A stretch of DNA of 29,036 bases, taken from NCBI GenBank assembly GCA_023807065.1, contig JAJJLU010003827.1, forward strand, positions 1 through 29,036. The letters are read 5' to 3'. Below, one piece after another: positions 28,711-29,036 of this stretch. A program made the translations under genes and the position numbers. Below the pieces are notes generated by a model, which saw nothing but the letters and a program-made list of their open reading frames with translations, was not told where the DNA came from and did no database searches. The stretch is from Isotricha intestinalis (Eukaryota; Ciliophora; Litostomatea; Vestibuliferida; Isotrichidae). The first letter of the stretch is position 1. Each line of letters opens with the position of its first letter.

Positions 28711-29036
28711 TTAAAACAAATAACAATTAGAAAATTTTGTATTATTTAATTCTAAAGAAATACCATTATCATTATGTTTTATTTTACAATTTTTTGAGAT
28801 ATAATAAAACATATCCCTCATATCTTTAACATTATTAGTATTAAAATTAGATAAATTTAAAGAAGTTAAAGAAGAACAATTAGAGAACACACCACTCATA
28901 TCTTTAACATTATTAGTATTAAAATTAGATAAATTTAAAGAAGTTAAAGAAGAACATTTAGAGAACATATAACTCATATCTTTAACATTATTAGTATTAA
29001 AATTAGATAAATTTAAAGAAGTTAAAGAAGAACAAT
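28711..29036 (-). CDS. BspA-like leucine-rich-repeat protein, C-terminal part (5' end outside window)
   Basis: The minus-strand frame is open from the right edge to TAA at 28711-28713. It carries just under three copies of a 26-residue repeat of the BspA/DUF285 type: MSYMFSKCSSLTSLNLSNFN plus TNNVKD, with the pattern M-x2-M-F-x2-C-x-S-L-x-x-L-x-L-S-x-F-x-T-x-x-V-x-x-M. It ends in a short divergent tail (about 35 residues) containing KIKHNDNGISLELNNTKFSN. DUF285 repeats form surface or adhesive LRR domains in bacteria such as Mycoplasma and in protists such as Entamoeba and Trichomonas. No membrane anchor or signal is visible in this part; the N-terminus lies beyond the window. Function by analogy only. 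Confidence 0.88.
   Translation of the reverse strand, partial: CSSLTSLNLSNFNTNNVKDMSYMFSKCSSLTSLNLSNFNTNNVKDMSGVFSNCSSLTSLNLSNFNTNNVKDMRDMFYYISKNCKIKHNDNGISLELNNTKFSNCYLF
28817..29036 (-). repeat. 78-bp near-identical tandem repeat (BspA-like gene)
   Basis: The same 78-bp unit begins at 28817, 28895 and 28973 (the last is cut by the window end). About 60 bases per unit are identical including synonymous positions; variation is confined to the residues around the M-x2-M/V-F motif. Confidence 0.9.

Noticed and set aside
1..29036. CRISPR array, insertion sequence, phage or bacterial operon
   Set aside because: No spaced direct repeats, transposase or ribosome-binding sites; introns and protein families are eukaryotic.

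Overview
The window is nuclear DNA of a very AT-rich, gene-dense protist. Coding is compact, third positions are almost always A or T, and proteins are Asn/Lys/Ile-rich. Several genes carry spliceosomal introns of only 24-35 nt with a GTAA...TAG consensus. The mix of families points to a ciliate: MORN proteins, a giant multi-membrane PAS protein of the Tiny-macrocysts (TmcB-like) type, a YANK/STK32-like kinase with an Asn-rich tail, a PHO80/cyclin-Y-like cyclin and a TLDc protein. Intact genes stop at TAA (or TGA twice) and have no in-frame TAA, TAG or TGA, so this is not the Tetrahymena/Paramecium code (TAA/TAG = Gln). A standard-code ciliate, such as a litostome (for example a rumen ciliate), would fit. 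Taxon is inference; another AT-rich protist is not excluded.

Layout. 1-2.1 kb: the 3' end of one MORN gene, a decayed minus-strand gene relic, then a complete three-exon MORN gene with an N-terminal lipidation signal. 2.4-3.8 kb: a divergent pair with start codons 45 bp apart, a C2H2 zinc-finger/coiled-coil gene (-) and a TLDc gene (+) whose start codon lies in a 10-nt first coding exon. 4.0-10.4 kb: a cyclin, a TPR-like protein, another gene relic and a basic Ser/Asn/Lys protein. 10.8-11.6 kb: a third relic (-). 12-13.6 kb: a ribonuclease-inhibitor-type LRR protein. 13.9-19.1 kb (-): the PAS membrane protein, rebuilt here as three exons encoding 1739 aa. 19.3-23.4 kb: URM1, an FCP1/NIF-fold protein whose nucleophilic Asp is Asn, TFIIB (-), and a two-exon protein ending in a CAAX box. 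23.6-27.8 kb: an unknown protein and the kinase. The right edge holds the 3' end of a BspA-like LRR gene (-) made of near-identical 78-bp repeats.

The genes do not form an operon or an evident single pathway. Some are core housekeeping genes (URM1 for tRNA thiolation and protein urmylation, TFIIB for Pol II initiation). Others look like signalling or membrane genes (cyclin, kinase, PAS protein, and three proteins with lipidation signals). Recurrent themes are divergent pairs sharing 45-129 bp of upstream DNA, mini-introns that would truncate the protein if retained, and long intergenic stretches that hold decayed genes.
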